A stretch of 64,000 nucleotides of DNA, from NCBI GenBank assembly GCA_021432605.1, contig MU271156.1, positions 558,001-622,000 on the forward strand, read 5' to 3'. The translations under genes were made by a program, and so were the position numbers. Below are positions 33,606 through 45,174 of this stretch, piece after piece (positions within the stretch are counted from its first letter, which is position 1; each line of letters opens with the position of its first letter). The notes below the pieces were generated by a model, which searched no databases, was not told the origin of the DNA, and saw only the letters and a program-made list of their open reading frames with translations. Source of the stretch: Coniochaeta sp. PMI_546. Lineage: Eukaryota; Ascomycota; Sordariomycetes; Coniochaetales; Coniochaetaceae.

Positions 33606-34167
33606 TGTTACACGGTAACAAATAGAGCACAAAAGGCATCACGCAATCTAATGTGGTCCTAATTTCATTCATGACGAGAATCGTCTACCGCTGACATCAC
33701 GCGCTGCCTTTATGCCCCGTTGAAATAAGCTTTACTGATGCACCTCGCCCAAGGCTACACGCAAAAAGATCTTCGCCAAAAGCCGCATGACGGAGTGTCA
33801 GGCCATCTGATCTCGCATGAGCCCGCGATCTCAGCGGACCCATGTCTATGGGTGAGATCTATATCCTGGATTGGACCCTGATCACTCTAGCCAAGCCTGA
33901 GTTTCAACATTCTCGGGCTCACTGTCTCCACATTCCCCGGACTTGCTGCCCGGTCAATCCTTGCCCCTGCGTCTGTGTTATCAGCATGTTGTGGCTCCTA
34001 TAACTGCGGCTTGTGACTGACAGGAAGTTGGAATATTTCACGGTCTTGAGGTTGTCTACGCCTTTCCTCGACGCGGAGACGCATACATGGTGGCTTCGAC
34101 TTTATAGGTTACCACAGCAAAATGTTATCCAGCACACTCTGTCGACTCAGCTCATTAGCCATGGCTC
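33606..34167. other. Intergenic
   Basis: 560 nt between the S28 gene and the receptor gene. No feature recognised. Confidence 0.4.
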
Positions 34168-36111
34168 ATGCTATTTTCGAGACAACATCGTATAGCCACA
34201 AAGTCTCCGCTGACAATTTCTGCTTTCTAAGCGAGTCAGCCACAATCGATATACGTCCTCTTCGCGTGCTTGTTCTCGTCCCTAGCACTTCAGCACCATG
34301 GGAGGCAACTCGATATTGCACCTGTCGACCATTCGTCTCTTCCCGCCTGCGCCGTTAGGGTTCCCTATCTGTTCCAAACCCATTCTGCTCATGACTGATG
34401 TCTTTGGTGCAGGAACCGTGTGTTACGGACCTTGTTCAAAATACGTCATGTGTCAGACACGACTTCGACTGCCTCTGCGGTAATGGACTCGCCAGCAACG
34501 ACATAAGCCAGTGCTTCGAGTCCAATTGCATGCCGTATGTGAGGGATTACTTGAGTAAGGCCCCTCGTTCCTCCACGACAATGTTGGACGTCCGGTTCCC
34601 AGATCTTCGACTCGTTCGGCTAAGCACCTTCCACTAGGCGCCCAGAACATCACCGCCAACGACTGTGGAGTCGAGGACCGCGAACAACCACCTCTACTCA
34701 AGATAACATCAATCAGTCTGGGAACCTTTGCGTTAGTATGTGTGGTGCTAAGGCTCCTGGAAAGGTCCGTCAAACGACAAATATGGCGCGAACGGATAGA
34801 TGACTGGGTGATGCTGGTGAACGCGGTAGGCCACATGCCTATCTTCGAGAGACGGCCGCGAGACTCACAGCATGCAGGGCTGCATCCTGGCTTTCACCAT
34901 TGTTGGAATTAAGCGTGAGCCTTGTTTCTGTCACGAACTAGTCCGTACTACGTCTACTAACAGCGGTGGTGCCAGTTTCTCAACAGGGCATGGGCAAAGA
35001 CAGTTACACTCTGCCATTCCCAACTCTACAAACTTTCATGAAGGTAATTAACGGATTGCGGAAATGCTCTGAAATTGCCCTGGTCGTCCCTCATGACAAT
35101 TGCTCATTGCTAACTAATTATCGTCACCATAGTTGCTCATGACACACGAGATCTTATACGTCGCCATCATCCTTCTTACCAAGTCGTCCATCTTATTCGT
35201 CTACCTCCACATATTTCCACTACGAATCATGCCGAGACTCCGTATCGCCATCCCAATAACGATGGGTGTGATCGCTGCTGCAGGGATTGCCGAAATCATC
35301 GCATTGTGCTTTCAATGCGTTCCCGCGCCCTACTTCTGGGGACGTCTGGGGGTCGCCATAGGAGGGACCTGCTTCAACATCAACGCCTTTGGTTGGGCGA
35401 GCAGCGCCATCAACGCCAGCATGGAAATATGGCTTATTTGCTTACCGCTACCGGAGCTGATCAAGTTGAATCTCTACTGGAAGCAGAAATTGCGTGTCTG
35501 TCTCATGTTTATAATTGGAAGCCTGTGAGTTGACCTGTTGGTAAGAGGATTTGAGAATCACGAACTTTGTGACTGAAACTGCCACCACACAGGTCCATCC
35601 TCGTGGTCTTTCCTAGACTAGGGATCCTGGGAGGCTGGGGTATCTCGACCAACCCAACATGTGAGCACTATTCCATCCCTCGCTCATACCCTCCCTCACT
35701 AGAACATGGACCCCAGGGCAAACACAACCCATCGCCCTGATCTCAGCTCTTGAGGCCTACATCAGCGTCGTTTGCGCCTGCCTACCGCGGATCTACATCC
35801 TGTTCAAGAGACTTTACCGCAGTTATAGATCGGCATGCGATCAGCAAAAACACACTCCATTATATCCCGTGGTATCAACACTTCAGTATATCCACTCGAG
35901 CAACACAATCGACGCCGAAAGTCGCCACGATAACATGGACCAGGCTTCCAGCTGCTCGTCCGAGGCAAGATCCACGGAAATAGACCATGATAGACACGCG
36001 GAGAGAAGGGCATATGGATATTCCAACGCGACAACTGCAGACTTCAACCAGCCGAGGGAGATCCATTCGTGGACATCAGAAAGTCCATATACACGACCGG
36101 CGTCTGTCTAA
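34168..36111 (+). CDS. CFEM-domain PTH11-like seven-transmembrane receptor
   Basis: Nine exons are proposed: 34168-34189, 34232-34353, 34413-34554, 34638-34825, 34878-34914, 34964-35043, 35133-35524, 35593-35660, 35717-36111 (481 aa, all phases consistent). The N-terminus has a hydrophobic signal segment (SIYVLFACLFSSLALQ), then an extracellular CFEM domain with its cysteine pattern (LPACAEPC, NTSC, DFDCLCGNG, SQCFESNC). Seven membrane segments of the fungal rhodopsin-like type follow, including RIDDWVMLVN, GMGKDSYTLPF and LLTKSSILFVYLHIFP. The ~120-aa cytoplasmic tail is Ser/Thr-rich. Such receptors sense host or surface cues, PTH11 of Magnaporthe being the type member. Exons 3-9 are secure. 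The first two are less so: the first intron would be only 42 nt and the second has a GTTAGG donor. Confidence 0.85.
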
Positions 36112-36289
36112 GCACGCCTGGCAGGTATTTACTGTACGTTTGGTATCAGCAAGATTTCAGATTGTTTAAGTCTAGCCAATAATTGAGCATTAATTCCGCT
36201 TTATTGCTCGCTACATTCGACTCTCGGGCTCTATTAGGTATTATGTACACGCTTGCTGAATGCCCTCTGGTCCGTCATATACGGGTATC

Positions 36290-37851
36290 TCAAGGACGAG
36301 GGGCATCAATCGCGCCGGCAACCTTGCTAACTTCCACGGGAGGAATATTCTCCTCCTCCGTCCGCTCCGCCGCAGTGTTTACCGACCCAGAAGCATCATC
36401 CCTCAAAACCTTGGACAGATCCGCCGGCCTCTCGGGCACCAAAAACACTACATAACTTGTCGCGGGGATTGTGATGGCGAACATGGCAAACGAGATGCCC
36501 AGGTTGACGATGGGCTTGACCTGCGCCGCACCGATGCCGAAAGACAGGCACGAGCCGACGCTCTCGAACGACCGGATGATGCCGACGGCCAGGGTGAGGG
36601 TCTCGAGGTCGTCGAAGAAGGCGCCGGCGATCCAGTAGACGAACATGTAGTGCGACTCGTTGAAGAAGCGCATGATGATCATGCTCGCGAAGCCGCGGCC
36701 GAAGCCGGGCAGGGCCCAGTCGAGGGTCACTTTCGGCACGGCCTGGGAGTAGAGCATCTCGTTGGCGACCTGCCAAGCGAAGACGCCGAGCATGATGAGG
36801 GAGAAGCAGAACCAGGTGATGCGGGCCAGGGTCGGGCGGGAGAAGACCTTGAGGTCGTAGAACCAGCCCCAGAAGATGTTGGCGGCGGTGGCGACGATGC
36901 CGGAGACGAGGGAGCTGAGCGTCCGGGCGCGCACGGAGAAGTACTTTGTCTGGTAGATGCCGAGGTAGGTGCCGTTCCAGTTGAAGCCGATGAGGATGGG
37001 GATGAGGAGGAACATCTCCCTGCGCTTGAGTAGGGCCCACCACCGCTTGGCCTCGCCGAGCACGGCCTTTTGCTTGGTCGGGTCGTTGACCTTGCGGCCG
37101 GTGCCGGTGATGACCTTTTCCGGGGCGGAGATCAGGAGGGCCAGGGGGAGACCGAGGCACTGCAGGGCGATGAGGACGAGGTAGGTGGTGTACGAGACCT
37201 TGCCGGTCTTGCCGTTGGTGTAGTTGAGCGACAGCTGGATGCCGGCGCCGATGAGCTGGCCCAGCTCGCGCAGGCCGAGCCAGATGCCGGTGAACTTGCC
37301 GCGGTCCTTGACGTCGCCGTAGCCGAGGGCGATGGCGCCCTGCGAGGCCCAGAGGGCGGAGGCGGCGAGGCCGCACGTGGCTCCGCCGAAGAGGACGAAC
37401 CACTCGACGCCGTAGCGGTTGTTGACGTACAGCGCGGCCGAGTAAGGGGCGTAGCCCAGGGTGCCGAGCACGAGGACCCACTTGATGCCGATCTTGTTGG
37501 CGAGAATGGCGAAGATGGAGCAGCCGAAGACCATGATGCCGAAGGTCAGGGAGTTGGCGCCGTTGACGAGGTAGGGCTCTTGCTGGCCGCCGGCTCCGGT
37601 GCCTTAGGGGAAAAGATGTTAGGTGAGGGTTGCATGGTCAGAATTAGAGGAGTAAGCTTACTGTTGAGCGCATTCCAAATGCCAGGTTGCGTGAAGGAGA
37701 TCAGACCGACGATTATGACATTGAATAGAGGGCTGCGATACCAGCGGGTGAACTTGGACACCGGCTTGGTCTGGTGCTCACCGCCGAGCTCTTCCACTGC
37801 GCCATCGTGCGACGGTTTAGCAACCTCGCTGGACACCTTGTCGCTAGACAT
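36290..37851 (-). CDS. UNC93-like MFS transporter
   Basis: Two exons (37851-37662 and 37602-36290) with a 59-nt intron (GTAAGC ... CCTAAG) encode 500 aa. The hydrophilic N-terminus leads into TM1 (LFNVIIVGLISFTQPGIWNA). The blocks GANSLTFGIMVFGCSIFAIL and YSAALYVNNRYGVEWFVLFG, followed by ASQGAIALGYGDVKDRGKF, are characteristic of the fungal UNC93/DUF895-like branch of the major facilitator superfamily. About eleven to twelve membrane segments are visible. Substrate unknown; relatives are linked to ion or small-molecule transport. The gene converges with the GPCR gene (178 nt) and is divergent from the TauD-type dioxygenase gene, sharing a 946-nt upstream region with it. Confidence 0.87.
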
Positions 37852-38797
37852 CTTGAGAAGATCGTTCAGTCAGGATTCGGGATGTGATGATGCAAGGAAA
37901 CACCAAGCATATCCGGTACGGCGATGCAGCCCTTATAACATGCACGCCGCCACCGGTCATCGCTGCGACTCTACCCTGTCCACATGGACGGACGATGTGA
38001 GCGGAGCATACCGGCGACGATATCATTTCTCGGCATAAAATTTTCGGTGACTAGTTCGGAGGTGCAGCGGGTTCCAGACCCTGTTCGAGATGCGAAGTGG
38101 GTATGTAAGTCTTTGGTTGGGCCTAGCGCCGCATGTCGTGATGATGTCGCGATGGCATCTTGAGATTAGGCCATAAGGCTTGGCAGCGGGTTACTTTCCG
38201 CACCTTGTGGCGTACACAAGGTCTCCCAATCCCACGGCGCCGGAGAATTGCACCCGCGGGGGGGTCTAACGTGCGTCTGTGCATGGGCTTTAGTTCTGCT
38301 CGTTGCATTCTCGTAGGTCAAGTGCCCGCGAAGGATTGGAGGAATCTATGTCTTAACCAAGACACTAGGATGGTTATGGTCTTTTTGGCCGTGCTTACTG
38401 CAGCCACAGGCGTGGTTAAGGTTAAGTGCTTTACACAATACGGGCTTGCATAAGACTGTTCGTGCTCACAGGGGCACTGTTGCGCCATCAGTTGGTATGA
38501 CTGGATGCGGCTTCATACTATAACGCTCTCGCATACAGTTCGCAGTTGACTGGGCCGGTGATAGGTCGACGGTATTATGTTCGGCAAGAACGCTGCCGGT
38601 TGAGCTGGAGGATCACAACCGTCGGCTATCGTTCAGTTGGAGAGTGCATGTATATACCGACGCCGTGGCTCTCGGGTACATTATTTATCTAGTCGTACAA
38701 TAACTCTGGTGTTTTGAGAATCTAGTCATCCTAAGTTTAGTCAATATCACCTGTGTACTGAACTTGCACCTTAGCCCGAAGCCCGGAGCCCTTAACC
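37852..38797. other. Divergent promoter region (UNC93-like / TauD-like)
   Basis: 946 nt between two divergent start codons. A TATATA-like element near 38648 faces the dioxygenase gene. No other element is identified. Confidence 0.45.
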
Positions 38798-40138
38798 ATG
38801 TCAGTCACCTTCGCTCCAGCGCCTTACGCGCCTTCTGTCGACCTGCCAGCTCCATATCCACCAAAGACGACATTCCCACTGTCATTGACTCCGACACAGC
38901 CAGATGCCTCAATTGAGGAACTCCTCGCTGCTGTCCGAGACCTGTCAGAGACGGGCCAGCTGAGCAAGATTCTCGCCAAGAACGGAGCCATCTACTTCCA
39001 GAACTTGGGTCTGAAAGACGCCCACGAGTTCTCCAAGTTCGCCCATGCCTTTGGCTGGTTGCCACACGAGGATATCGGCAATCCCGTACGTCGGACCGTC
39101 TTGGCCAAGAATGTGGCGACTGCCAACGAAGGGCCGAACACACAACCGGTTTTCCCGCACAATGAGTTTGGACTTAGTCCGCATTACCCTGCCTATGTGC
39201 TTTTCTACTGTGTTTCCGCACCAGAGACAGGTGCGTTATCTGAGACTATGAACGAAAAGTATCAGACTCGGATGTTGACTCTTATCTTAGGTGGTGAGAC
39301 GCCCATCAACAATTCAGTCGTCCTTTACAAGGAACTTAAGGAGAGACATCCCGAGTTTATCGAAAAATTAGAGAAAAAGGGAGTCAAGTACCAGCTATTT
39401 CATCCTAACGGACCAAGGGACCAAGTCGCTTCTGCTGGAACGACCGTGCTGCAAGCTTACGGCCAACACGTGCTTGACTCAGACGACACCGAGACTGCAC
39501 GAGCAAAGATCGAGAAGGAAATCAAACGTCTCCCAACCGCACAATGGATCTGGGAGAACCAGTCAGAGGACAACCCACTCGGTGACCTCCGTGTGTGGCA
39601 GCACTTACCAGGTACTTTTCTCCTTTATCTCCGTCAATTGCTAATTAGCTGATGTTGACCATGCAACAGCCGTACGGGACCACCCTCGCACAGGGCAGAC
39701 AGCATTCTTCAACAATATCGTGTCACGATACCTCAATGCTAAGAAGAACGGCACCCTTCACCCGCCTCACAAGAACGAGGATGGGAAATATCAGCCGCCT
39801 GCCTTTGTACGTCACGCCCTTGAAGTGCGTTAAGTTACGCTTCACTCTATATTCGAAATGTCCACGCTAACGAGGCTCAGTACGGTGATGGCTCCCTAAT
39901 TCCAAGCGAATACTTTGAGACGGCGGTCGAGATAATCTATCGCACCAGGTCACTGGTTACATGGAAAGAGGGTGATGTAATTCTGCTTGATGTAGGCCAC
40001 TAATATGCAAAGTCCTGAAGAAGAGGATACGCTAACGATGTCTCTCAGAACCACGCCGTCCAGCATGCTCGTGAACCGTGGACAGGAAATAGGAAGCTGT
40101 TGGCAAGCCTATGGGATGAGCCCACGGCTTCCCATTGA
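38798..40138 (+). CDS. TauD/TfdA-family Fe(II)/2-oxoglutarate dioxygenase
   Basis: Five exons (38798-39230, 39291-39611, 39670-39806, 39881-39991, 40049-40138), introns of 57-74 nt, encode 363 aa. The iron-binding facial triad is visible: HNE in QPVFPHNEFGLSPHYPA for the first His and acidic residue, and the distal His in LLDNHAVQHAREPWTGNRKL, with the Arg that normally binds 2-oxoglutarate. The rest follows the TauD fold (GWLPHEDIGNPVRR early, GQTAFFNNIVSRYL mid-protein). It is a soluble oxygenase, and the family hydroxylates sulfonates, phenoxy acids and diverse secondary metabolites. Its substrate is unknown; a divergent transporter gene upstream may belong with it. Confidence 0.88.
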
Positions 40139-40474
40139 TTGGTATATGACCCCAATTGGTTGGAAGACTGAGAAGATGTGGCTCTGGTTGTTGAATATGG
40201 CGACAACTCAGGGGTAATGGCCGTTGAATTGATGTCTTAAGACCCGACACACACGGCACAGGTGTCAATAACCCCGACCACATAGTCATTACAAATGTCA
40301 TGTCACGAATTGATCTCGAGTCAATGCAATTGTTGTACTCTATCAGATCATTTCACGACCGTTGACCCGGTTCTCGGGTATAAATGCTTCCCGATCTTTC
40401 TATAATCTACTCCTACTACCGCACCAACATCAACAAGTAAAGCTGACGCACAAGAGCCAAGACCAGTCAATATA
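40139..40474. other. Intergenic with TATA box
   Basis: TATAAA at 40379-40384 lies 91 nt before ATG 40475, followed by a CT/CA-rich leader. Nothing else is seen. Confidence 0.45.
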
Positions 40475-41477
40475 ATGGCAGGTTCCTATTTTTGCAACCA
40501 CTGTCGTCACTATTATGCTGCAGCTCACAACTGTCCAGCAACACCATATACCTCTTCCCCGGTAATCTATCCAACATCAGCTATCCCCGCGCGACCGATA
40601 GTAACGCCGTTGTCGTGCATTGTGTCGGCGCCAGCGCGTGCCGTCGTAACACAGCCGATGATCACAGCAGTAAGCTTCATCGTGCCGCCTCCACCGCCAC
40701 CACTGTCGGTCGTCGTACCTCCAGTGATTGTAATGCAGGTGCGGCGCTCTTCCTGAATCCTCAAGCGAGGCACGATGCTCACCGGCCCACCAGCAATGTC
40801 CAAACCCAGCCTTACATAGCCAGGTGAACGGTCCGGTAACCCATTCGCACCCGGTTTCTCCGCCCTCTCCGCCTTGCGCACCCCCACCAAACAACCCGCC
40901 ACCCACCAGCAACTCTTCCGGCACCAGTAGGAACGGGACTCATGTAGTCGATCCCACGCCGACACCTGTTGACACCTCACCAGCGAACCCGGTCCCGCTG
41001 AACCCTCCATCAACCTGCCCCGCTAGTCCAACTCCTGCACGGAGTACAGTGCGCGTGACCGTCCATATCGGCAACCCGCCTCACGCCTCCCATCAGCCAC
41101 AGGCAAACCCCATGTCTATGCCACCGTTTCTTCATAACGACGAAGGAACCAATGCGCCATACAACAACAACAACAACAACAACACCACCACCACCACCTC
41201 CGGGGAGCCCAAAGCGATCCCGCCGCGCCGAGAGCCATTTCCGAGGCATGACCAGCCCGAGCTAGAGCCAGCTCTTGACAGCGAGGAAAGCGGGCCTGTT
41301 CCTCACCCGCCTCGGACAGCAATCCATCCTCCGGTGCGTCTGGGTCTCGGATGTGGAGATTACGCTGACCGCTCGTGGGGCAGGACTGGGGATGGTGAGT
41401 GGCAGTGTGGCAGTAGCGGTATGATGCCTCTGTCGACATGTGTCGTGGCATGGGCCGGAGCTGACGATCGATGGTAG
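40475..41477 (+). CDS. Low-complexity Pro/Ser-rich protein with CxxC motif (hypothetical)
   Basis: A frame from ATG 40475 joins in phase to a second open frame by a proposed 85-nt intron (40739-40823, GTGCGG ... AGCCAG), giving 305 aa. The N-terminus FCNHCRHYYAAAHNC could hold a metal (CxxC plus His and Cys). The rest is Pro/Ser/Thr-rich and disordered, with polyproline runs and an Asn/Thr tract made by a CAA/CAC microsatellite. No family is recognised. Support comes from the well-placed TATA box (40379-40384), the in-phase junction and long open frames; against it stand the low complexity and the weak branch point. Confidence 0.42.
41162..41195 (+). repeat. CAA/CAC trinucleotide microsatellite
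   Basis: About seven CAA units followed by about five CAC units; read in the coding frame they give an Asn run followed by a Thr run. Confidence 0.8.
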
Positions 41478-41801
41478 AATGCGTGGGTGTCTCGTATCGA
41501 CGCCTGCCTGTATCCCGGGATGACGGAGAGATTTGATGTCAGATTTGAGAAGAGCTGACTGATGGGAGATAGGAGCAAGCATTGAGATTGATCAAGAGGT
41601 GATTGTGATCGTAGAGGATATTCAGTCCCAGAGGGGAGAAATCTGAAGGAAAGTCCGGCAGTAACTGTCAGGGACGACGATAGAGATTGTCTCGGCCCAA
41701 GAACAATTGATCCTCTGTGATTGAGCACTACGCTTCTCAAAGCTAGACTCCTCTGAGTGGACATAAAAATACACAGACTCGCTTTTTTGTTTTGGATGTT
41801 T
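41478..41801. other. Convergent intergenic spacer
   Basis: 324 nt between two 3' ends; nothing recognised. Confidence 0.4.
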
Positions 41802-43790
41802 TCACTCATGAGTCAACGTCTCCGCCACACTCCAAGCATCTTCTTCATCAGACTCCTCTCCCACATGGTTATACGTGATCTTGAGGACCGGCATGAGATC
41901 CCACGCGGTCACGTCCCCGGAGCGGTCCACCTGCTCTCGGTGTTCATATTGTACGGCGAGCCTGAAGTGCACGGGCTCACCATCGGACCCTGAGCACGTG
42001 TAGAAGCCCTCTGTATCGGACGGCTCCAAGCGACCAATAACCGTGGGCGATAATTCGGGCAGTTTGAGAGGCAGCTTGGTTTCATGCCATTCCTGGAGGT
42101 CTTCGATTGACGGGAATGCGGAGAGGCTGTAGACCGTGATTTGCGGCTTCCGGGGCCACTCGAGAGCGTGCAGCTTCTGGATGAAAATGTCGCTAGGGAT
42201 GGAGGTAGCTCCAAACTGTAGGTATATTAGGAGATGGAGGTCCAGAATCTTAGCGTGGATCAGGCGGCGAGCACTGCTCGCCTGATAACTGAATTTCTCA
42301 GCTGCGTTAGAGGAACCGTCTTGTCTTGACCCTCGGCGCAGCTTATCTAGCAGGGATCCTGGGCTTGTCGCGTCGACAGACATTGTCGGCTGACCGGCGA
42401 CCACTCGGCGGAACACGATACGATGAGGAGGATTTGCCTGTAGAATGGCGTCCGTGTCTGGTGAGGGGCTGATAAGACTGAAGGGCGGCCAGGGTCTCTC
42501 AACGAGATCGTATTCGGGCGAGGGCCGTCTGATGATTATCTTCCTCCACGTAGCCCTAGGTTTCGTACCTACGGTACCAAAGATGAAGTCCTTCGTGACG
42601 AGTGTGGGCCGGCTCCATGCTGGGCGCCAATATTCCTCGGCGTCACTATCACTTGCCGGTGTAGCCAGTAATAATGGAATCGCCATAAACAACAGGTGGA
42701 TGTCATTGGCTCCAGCGATTGCCGTTAATGACCGCGGAGGGGACAGAGGACCGCATGCAATGATGGCGTATGCCAAATCTTTGTGCGATCTGTCCGTAAC
42801 AACGGGAGCCTTGAGCTTCAACCCACGCTGAGTCATGGAGAATGCCGGCCGGTGATGGCGTGGGATCTTCCGAGGGATGAGACCACGGCAGTGCCGGAAA
42901 GCAGCCGGATTCGGCGCCAGGAGGGACGGTTTCATCTCGCTCCAAGCGCCCGACGATCGGGGCCAGCTAACCTGGAAGTTCCAGGCTAACAATGAGCAGT
43001 CGTCGGTAGCCTCGATGATGTTCTCCTGCAGCCTGGCAAAAGCCCGGTCACCTTCGCCGTACACCATGGGCATCGTGATGTCGAATATGCCCAGCAGACA
43101 GTACGCGTTATCTTCGACCCTGGTGGTCTGCCTTGCCGCGGCCCACGACATCTTCTCTCCGACGCTGGCAGTGGCTATCAAGTGCTGAGAATCCCAACCT
43201 GGCCTATTGGCGGAGTTGGGCAAGCCGCCTATGTATCTCACATTGATGCCTGTAATGGTGCTGATTGTATCGCGGAGCATGTACTTCCCTCCGAGATTAA
43301 GCCAGCGAGCATCAAAGAACCTGACATCTGCAGGCGCGAGGAGCTCCTGCAAAGTCCAGCCCCTAGTAAACCAGCGGGATGCACGAAAGTCTTCCATGGC
43401 TTGGTCACTCCGGGGATTTGTCCCTGCATAGACATCTGCTAGGTACGCGTAGCACACTGAGGAAGTTGCATACCATCTGAACATGGAGTTGATCGCTTCT
43501 GATAGTTCGGCGCTGCTTGACTTGTCGATGCAGCATGTATCGATCCAGACGTATTGCAGGTTGTCGTTCAGAGCCTGACGACAAGCACCGCTGAGCTTCT
43601 TCCACCCGACAGCTTTGGGCGAGTCGGGTGGTGGGCCGGTTGTCGCATACCATGTTCGCGTTCCGCTCAGATCCTGGAACAGTATCTCCTCCTGCGCTTG
43701 ACCCCATGTATGGGACAGTGCAGCGTAGGCGGGGACATCATCGCCCTCAAACAATTCCAGCTCTCGCGTTTCGGCATTTAGTAGACGCAT
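41802..43790 (-). CDS. HET-domain (heterokaryon incompatibility) protein
   Basis: A single frame from ATG 43790 encodes 662 aa. The HET domain occupies about residues 1-170, with its three blocks AALSHTWG, YVWIDTCCIDKSSSAELSEA and SRWFTRGWTLQELLAP; the start MRLLNAETRELELFEG is typical for the family, so the in-frame extension upstream (to 44069) is not used. Next comes VEDNAYCLLGIFDITMPMVYGEG, the usual follow-on segment. The C-terminal ~350 residues have no recognised repeats (no WD40, ankyrin or NACHT). HET proteins trigger regulated cell death when incompatible strains fuse. No signal peptide, so cytosolic. Confidence 0.9.
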   Translation of the reverse strand: MRLLNAETRELELFEGDDVPAYAALSHTWGQAQEEILFQDLSGTRTWYATTGPPPDSPKAVGWKKLSGACRQALNDNLQYVWIDTCCIDKSSSAELSEAINSMFRWYATSSVCYAYLADVYAGTNPRSDQAMEDFRASRWFTRGWTLQELLAPADVRFFDARWLNLGGKYMLRDTISTITGINVRYIGGLPNSANRPGWDSQHLIATASVGEKMSWAAARQTTRVEDNAYCLLGIFDITMPMVYGEGDRAFARLQENIIEATDDCSLLAWNFQVSWPRSSGAWSEMKPSLLAPNPAAFRHCRGLIPRKIPRHHRPAFSMTQRGLKLKAPVVTDRSHKDLAYAIIACGPLSPPRSLTAIAGANDIHLLFMAIPLLLATPASDSDAEEYWRPAWSRPTLVTKDFIFGTVGTKPRATWRKIIIRRPSPEYDLVERPWPPFSLISPSPDTDAILQANPPHRIVFRRVVAGQPTMSVDATSPGSLLDKLRRGSRQDGSSNAAEKFSYQASSARRLIHAKILDLHLLIYLQFGATSIPSDIFIQKLHALEWPRKPQITVYSLSAFPSIEDLQEWHETKLPLKLPELSPTVIGRLEPSDTEGFYTCSGSDGEPVHFRLAVQYEHREQVDRSGDVTAWDLMPVLKITYNHVGEESDEEDAWSVAETLTHE

Positions 43791-45174
43791 GGTGACTGAC
43801 CACTTGGTCGTGCGGAAGTGGCAAACGCTCAAGAAAAGAAATGCACAAACGAATGCACACCAACAAGAAGCAGATTGAAGTTCCGAGGCAGGCGATATAT
43901 CACTGCCTGCCCCCGCAATATAGAGGTGAGACGGTGAGGGACAATGCGACGCTACACTGCGGCTGACGGGCGACCTCACAGCAGTGAACGCGCCGCGCCC
44001 CGCAGGTGAGCCAATCAGAAATAGAGGCCTCTTTGAGACTGCCGTGCGAGAGCAAGGACCAAGTGGCAAAGCATCCTATCGCCGAGTCGATGCTTGAAAG
44101 CACTTTAAATCGCTCGGACTCAACTACCGGTATGCCTTTGATCGTGCCAAATGAAGAACTGCTCTAATTGGATCCAGCTTACGTGTAGTCGTAGGGGTTA
44201 CCTACCTTTTCTTCCAGTGGAAGGAATTTCTTTTCCCGCAGCAGCAGACTGCACTCCAGGACACTGACGATCCTAAAACTCCACGTTCATGGTAGCTGGC
44301 CTCAAACCAAATGCATGAAATACCAACAGCACGAAATGTTCCCAATCGAGACTGAGACGATGATCAAGTCGAACCAAGTCTGGTTTGTTGACTTATTCAG
44401 CACTGAAATGCGCATCACACGCCATTACCGCTTGCCGGAGCGAAGTCTGGCGTCGTCGTAATAACATCAACATGCTAACGCAGACTCAGACCGTGAACAA
44501 CATCTCCATCTCAACTCTCTCAGTCGTAATCGAAAGATCATGCTGCAAAAATTCCACACAAGCAGACCTGCAACCTCTCAGTTCGTACTGAATTCGGCCA
44601 AGGTCGAGTTTTCTTCTGCAGATCAACTCCCCAGTTGCAGTGGTAGTTAGACGTCAACTGCCGCTCTTCCTCTTCAACTCCAGGTAACTATACCAGAGCT
44701 GCGTCTTCATATCCAGATGGATATGAATGTCAACTCTGCGTTATGGGGCACGGTGAATCAACAGCGCGAGAGCGGCCAATCGAATGGCATGAGTGAAACA
44801 GCCAAACTTTGTTTCGGCTTCAACTTGTTCACTGGGCGGTACATTATGTACCTTCCAATACTGGATGAGCAGGACCATGTGACTAAGGTAGTGAAGTGAC
44901 GCCTTCTGTGTTCACCGCGGCGAGTGCTAGCCCAATACGAAAGCAAGTACCTACCTTACCTTACGGATTCAGAATTCGTAGCTTTTGCATCGCTCAAGAT
45001 GAGGAGGCATGGGGTTGGCTCCTAATATCCTCATACGAAATTGCTACCTCGTTTCTCCGGTTTCCCTTGACTGGCCTCCCTTGAGACATGGACCTAGACG
45101 AAGTTTCGGCTTCAAGCGTCGACCAGCAAACAGCAGAACCTTCTCTCTGGCTTCGAATTGTGCACAATCATTGG
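43791..45174. other. Intergenic, no gene recognised
   Basis: 1.4 kb containing the promoter of the HET gene and the 3' flank of ADE4. Short open frames lack support. Confidence 0.4.

Noticed and set aside
36260-38038. Long plus-strand open frames opposite the UNC93-like gene
   Set aside because: They are rich in Glu/Gly/Asp/Ala runs, as expected for the antisense of GC3-rich membrane-protein codons, and have no domain; the minus strand gives a full transporter.
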